In this document: in pieces, positions 6,966 to 7,882 of the stretch | How the letters are laid out: every line of letters begins with the position of its first letter | Numbering within the stretch: the first letter of the stretch is position 1 | Assembly (NCBI GenBank): GCA_964526035.1 | Contig: CAZGKE010000156.1 | Coordinates: 1-7,882, forward strand | Length of the DNA stretch: 7,882 bases | Direction: 5' to 3' | Source of the DNA: DAOMOD01 sp964526035 | GTDB lineage: Bacteria; Pseudomonadota; Gammaproteobacteria; Xanthomonadales; BPKI01 | The notes under the pieces: generated by a model | What the model saw: only the letters and a program-made list of their open reading frames with translations | What the model was told of the DNA's origin: nothing | Databases searched by the model: none | Translations under genes and position numbers: made by a program

Positions 6966-7882
6966 ATGGCCGACGCCCCCCGCATCTACTACAAAGGCAG
7001 CCGCCTCAAGCAGCTGCGCGCCTTCTGTTCGATCGTGCGGCTGGGCAGCATCTCGCGTGCGGCAGATGCGCTGTTCCTGAGCCAGCCCTCGATCAGCCTG
7101 CAGCTCGGCGCCCTCGAGCGCGAGCTGGAAGTGCGCCTGCTGGAACGCGGGGGACGGCGCGTGCAGCTTACCGAGGAGGGACAGATCCTCTATGACCTGG
7201 CACGCCCGCTGGTCGAGGGCATGGACCAGATCGACGGCGAGTTCCACGCCCGGCTCAAGGGCCTCGATACCAGCGCGCTCAACATCGCTGCCGGAACCTC
7301 CACGATCCAGTACCTGCTGCCGCCGCTGGTACAGCGCTTCCGCGAGGCGCGCCCGGAAGTACAGCTGAAGCTGCACAACGTGACCGGTCGCGATGGTCTG
7401 GCACTGCTGCGCGAAGGCGACGCCGACCTCGCCGTCGGCTCGATGCTGGAGGTTCCGCACGATCTGGACTACGCCCCGGTCTACCATTTCGACCCGGTGC
7501 TGATCATGCCGCGCGACCACCCGCTGGCCGAGCGCGACAGCATCCGCCTCGAAGACCTGTCGCCCTACGGCCTGATCCTGCCGCCGGCGCGGCTCACCAC
7601 CTATCGACTGGTGGAAGCCGTATTCAAGCAGCGCCAGGTGCCCTACAAGGTGGCGCTGGAGGTCGGCGGCTGGGAGCTGATCAAGCAGTACGTGGCCATG
7701 GGACTGGGTATTTCCATCGTCACCAGCATCTGCCTCACCGGCAGCGAGGACCTCGCCACCTACAACCTGCGCCAGTACTTCCCGCAGCGCAGCTACGGCG
7801 TGGTCATTCGCAAAGGCAAGTTCCTCTCCGAATCCGCCCGCGCCTTCGTCGATCTGGTCAAGCCGGGGCTGTTCGAGCGCGG
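6966..7882 (+). CDS. LysR-type transcriptional regulator (3' end outside window)
   Basis: 305 full codons are visible with no stop, so the gene runs off the right edge, probably close to its end for a ~300-330-residue family. The N-terminal winged HTH is clear: RLKQLRAFCSIVRLGSISRAADAL (13-36), then SQPSISLQLGALERELEVRLLER (39-61), with LTEEG at 68-72. A linker helix follows and then the periplasmic-binding-like effector domain from about residue 97 (LNIAAGTSTIQYLLPPLV), with AVGSM, DHPLA and GLGISIVTS as typical family positions. The ATG at 6966-6968 is the only usable start: the frame is closed by TAA at 6879 and has no other initiation codon between. The leader is pyrimidine-rich with at best GAG at about -13, so the ribosome site is poor. 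It is transcribed away from aceB with 408 bp between, making it a plausible regulator of aceB-aceA; no effector can be read from the sequence. Confidence 0.93.
   Translation, partial: MADAPRIYYKGSRLKQLRAFCSIVRLGSISRAADALFLSQPSISLQLGALERELEVRLLERGGRRVQLTEEGQILYDLARPLVEGMDQIDGEFHARLKGLDTSALNIAAGTSTIQYLLPPLVQRFREARPEVQLKLHNVTGRDGLALLREGDADLAVGSMLEVPHDLDYAPVYHFDPVLIMPRDHPLAERDSIRLEDLSPYGLILPPARLTTYRLVEAVFKQRQVPYKVALEVGGWELIKQYVAMGLGISIVTSICLTGSEDLATYNLRQYFPQRSYGVVIRKGKFLSESARAFVDLVKPGLFER

Noticed and set aside
6894..7520. A 208-codon open frame on the - strand
   Set aside because: It is antisense to the HTH and effector domain of the LysR-type gene, which is clearly the coding strand.

Overview
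The window is GC-rich, with strongly GC-biased third codon positions. Its gene content fits a gammaproteobacterium of the Xanthomonadales/Lysobacterales type: an aceB-aceA glyoxylate pair with a divergent LysR-type gene, and intergenic REP-like palindromes built on a TGTAGGAGC core. The assignment is an inference from gene order and repeats, not from a marker gene.

Layout, left to right. (1) The C-terminal end of a flavoprotein-like oxidoreductase lies on + and is cut by the window start; it has a Cys-rich tail. (2) A 264-bp gap holds a cluster of three REP-like units and a C-rich tract whose complement is a canonical G-quadruplex motif. (3) A tight minus-strand pair follows: xthA (exonuclease III) and a UPF0149/YecA-family gene overlapping by 4 bp. 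(4) Next is a minus-strand diguanylate cyclase with an N-terminal cyclic-nucleotide-binding-type domain. (5) The glyoxylate bypass genes aceB (malate synthase A) and aceA (isocitrate lyase) are transcribed on minus in that order, with an inverted REP pair between them and a T-poor hairpin after aceA. (6) A 408-bp divergent intergenic region holds an AT-rich, dyad-rich island near aceB, a second REP cluster and an octamer tandem repeat. (7) A LysR-type regulator on + runs off the right edge almost complete.

How the genes work together: aceA splits isocitrate to glyoxylate and succinate, and aceB condenses glyoxylate with acetyl-CoA to malate, allowing growth on acetate or fatty acids. The divergent LysR gene is the obvious candidate regulator. 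The diguanylate cyclase and the xthA/UPF0149 pair are separate functions (c-di-GMP signalling; DNA repair).

I found no clear previously undescribed system. The points most worth a second look are the REP units with a conserved 10-bp linker, the G4 motif past the UPF0149 gene, the apparently frameshifted Cys-rich tail of the first gene, and the AT-rich dyads upstream of aceB.
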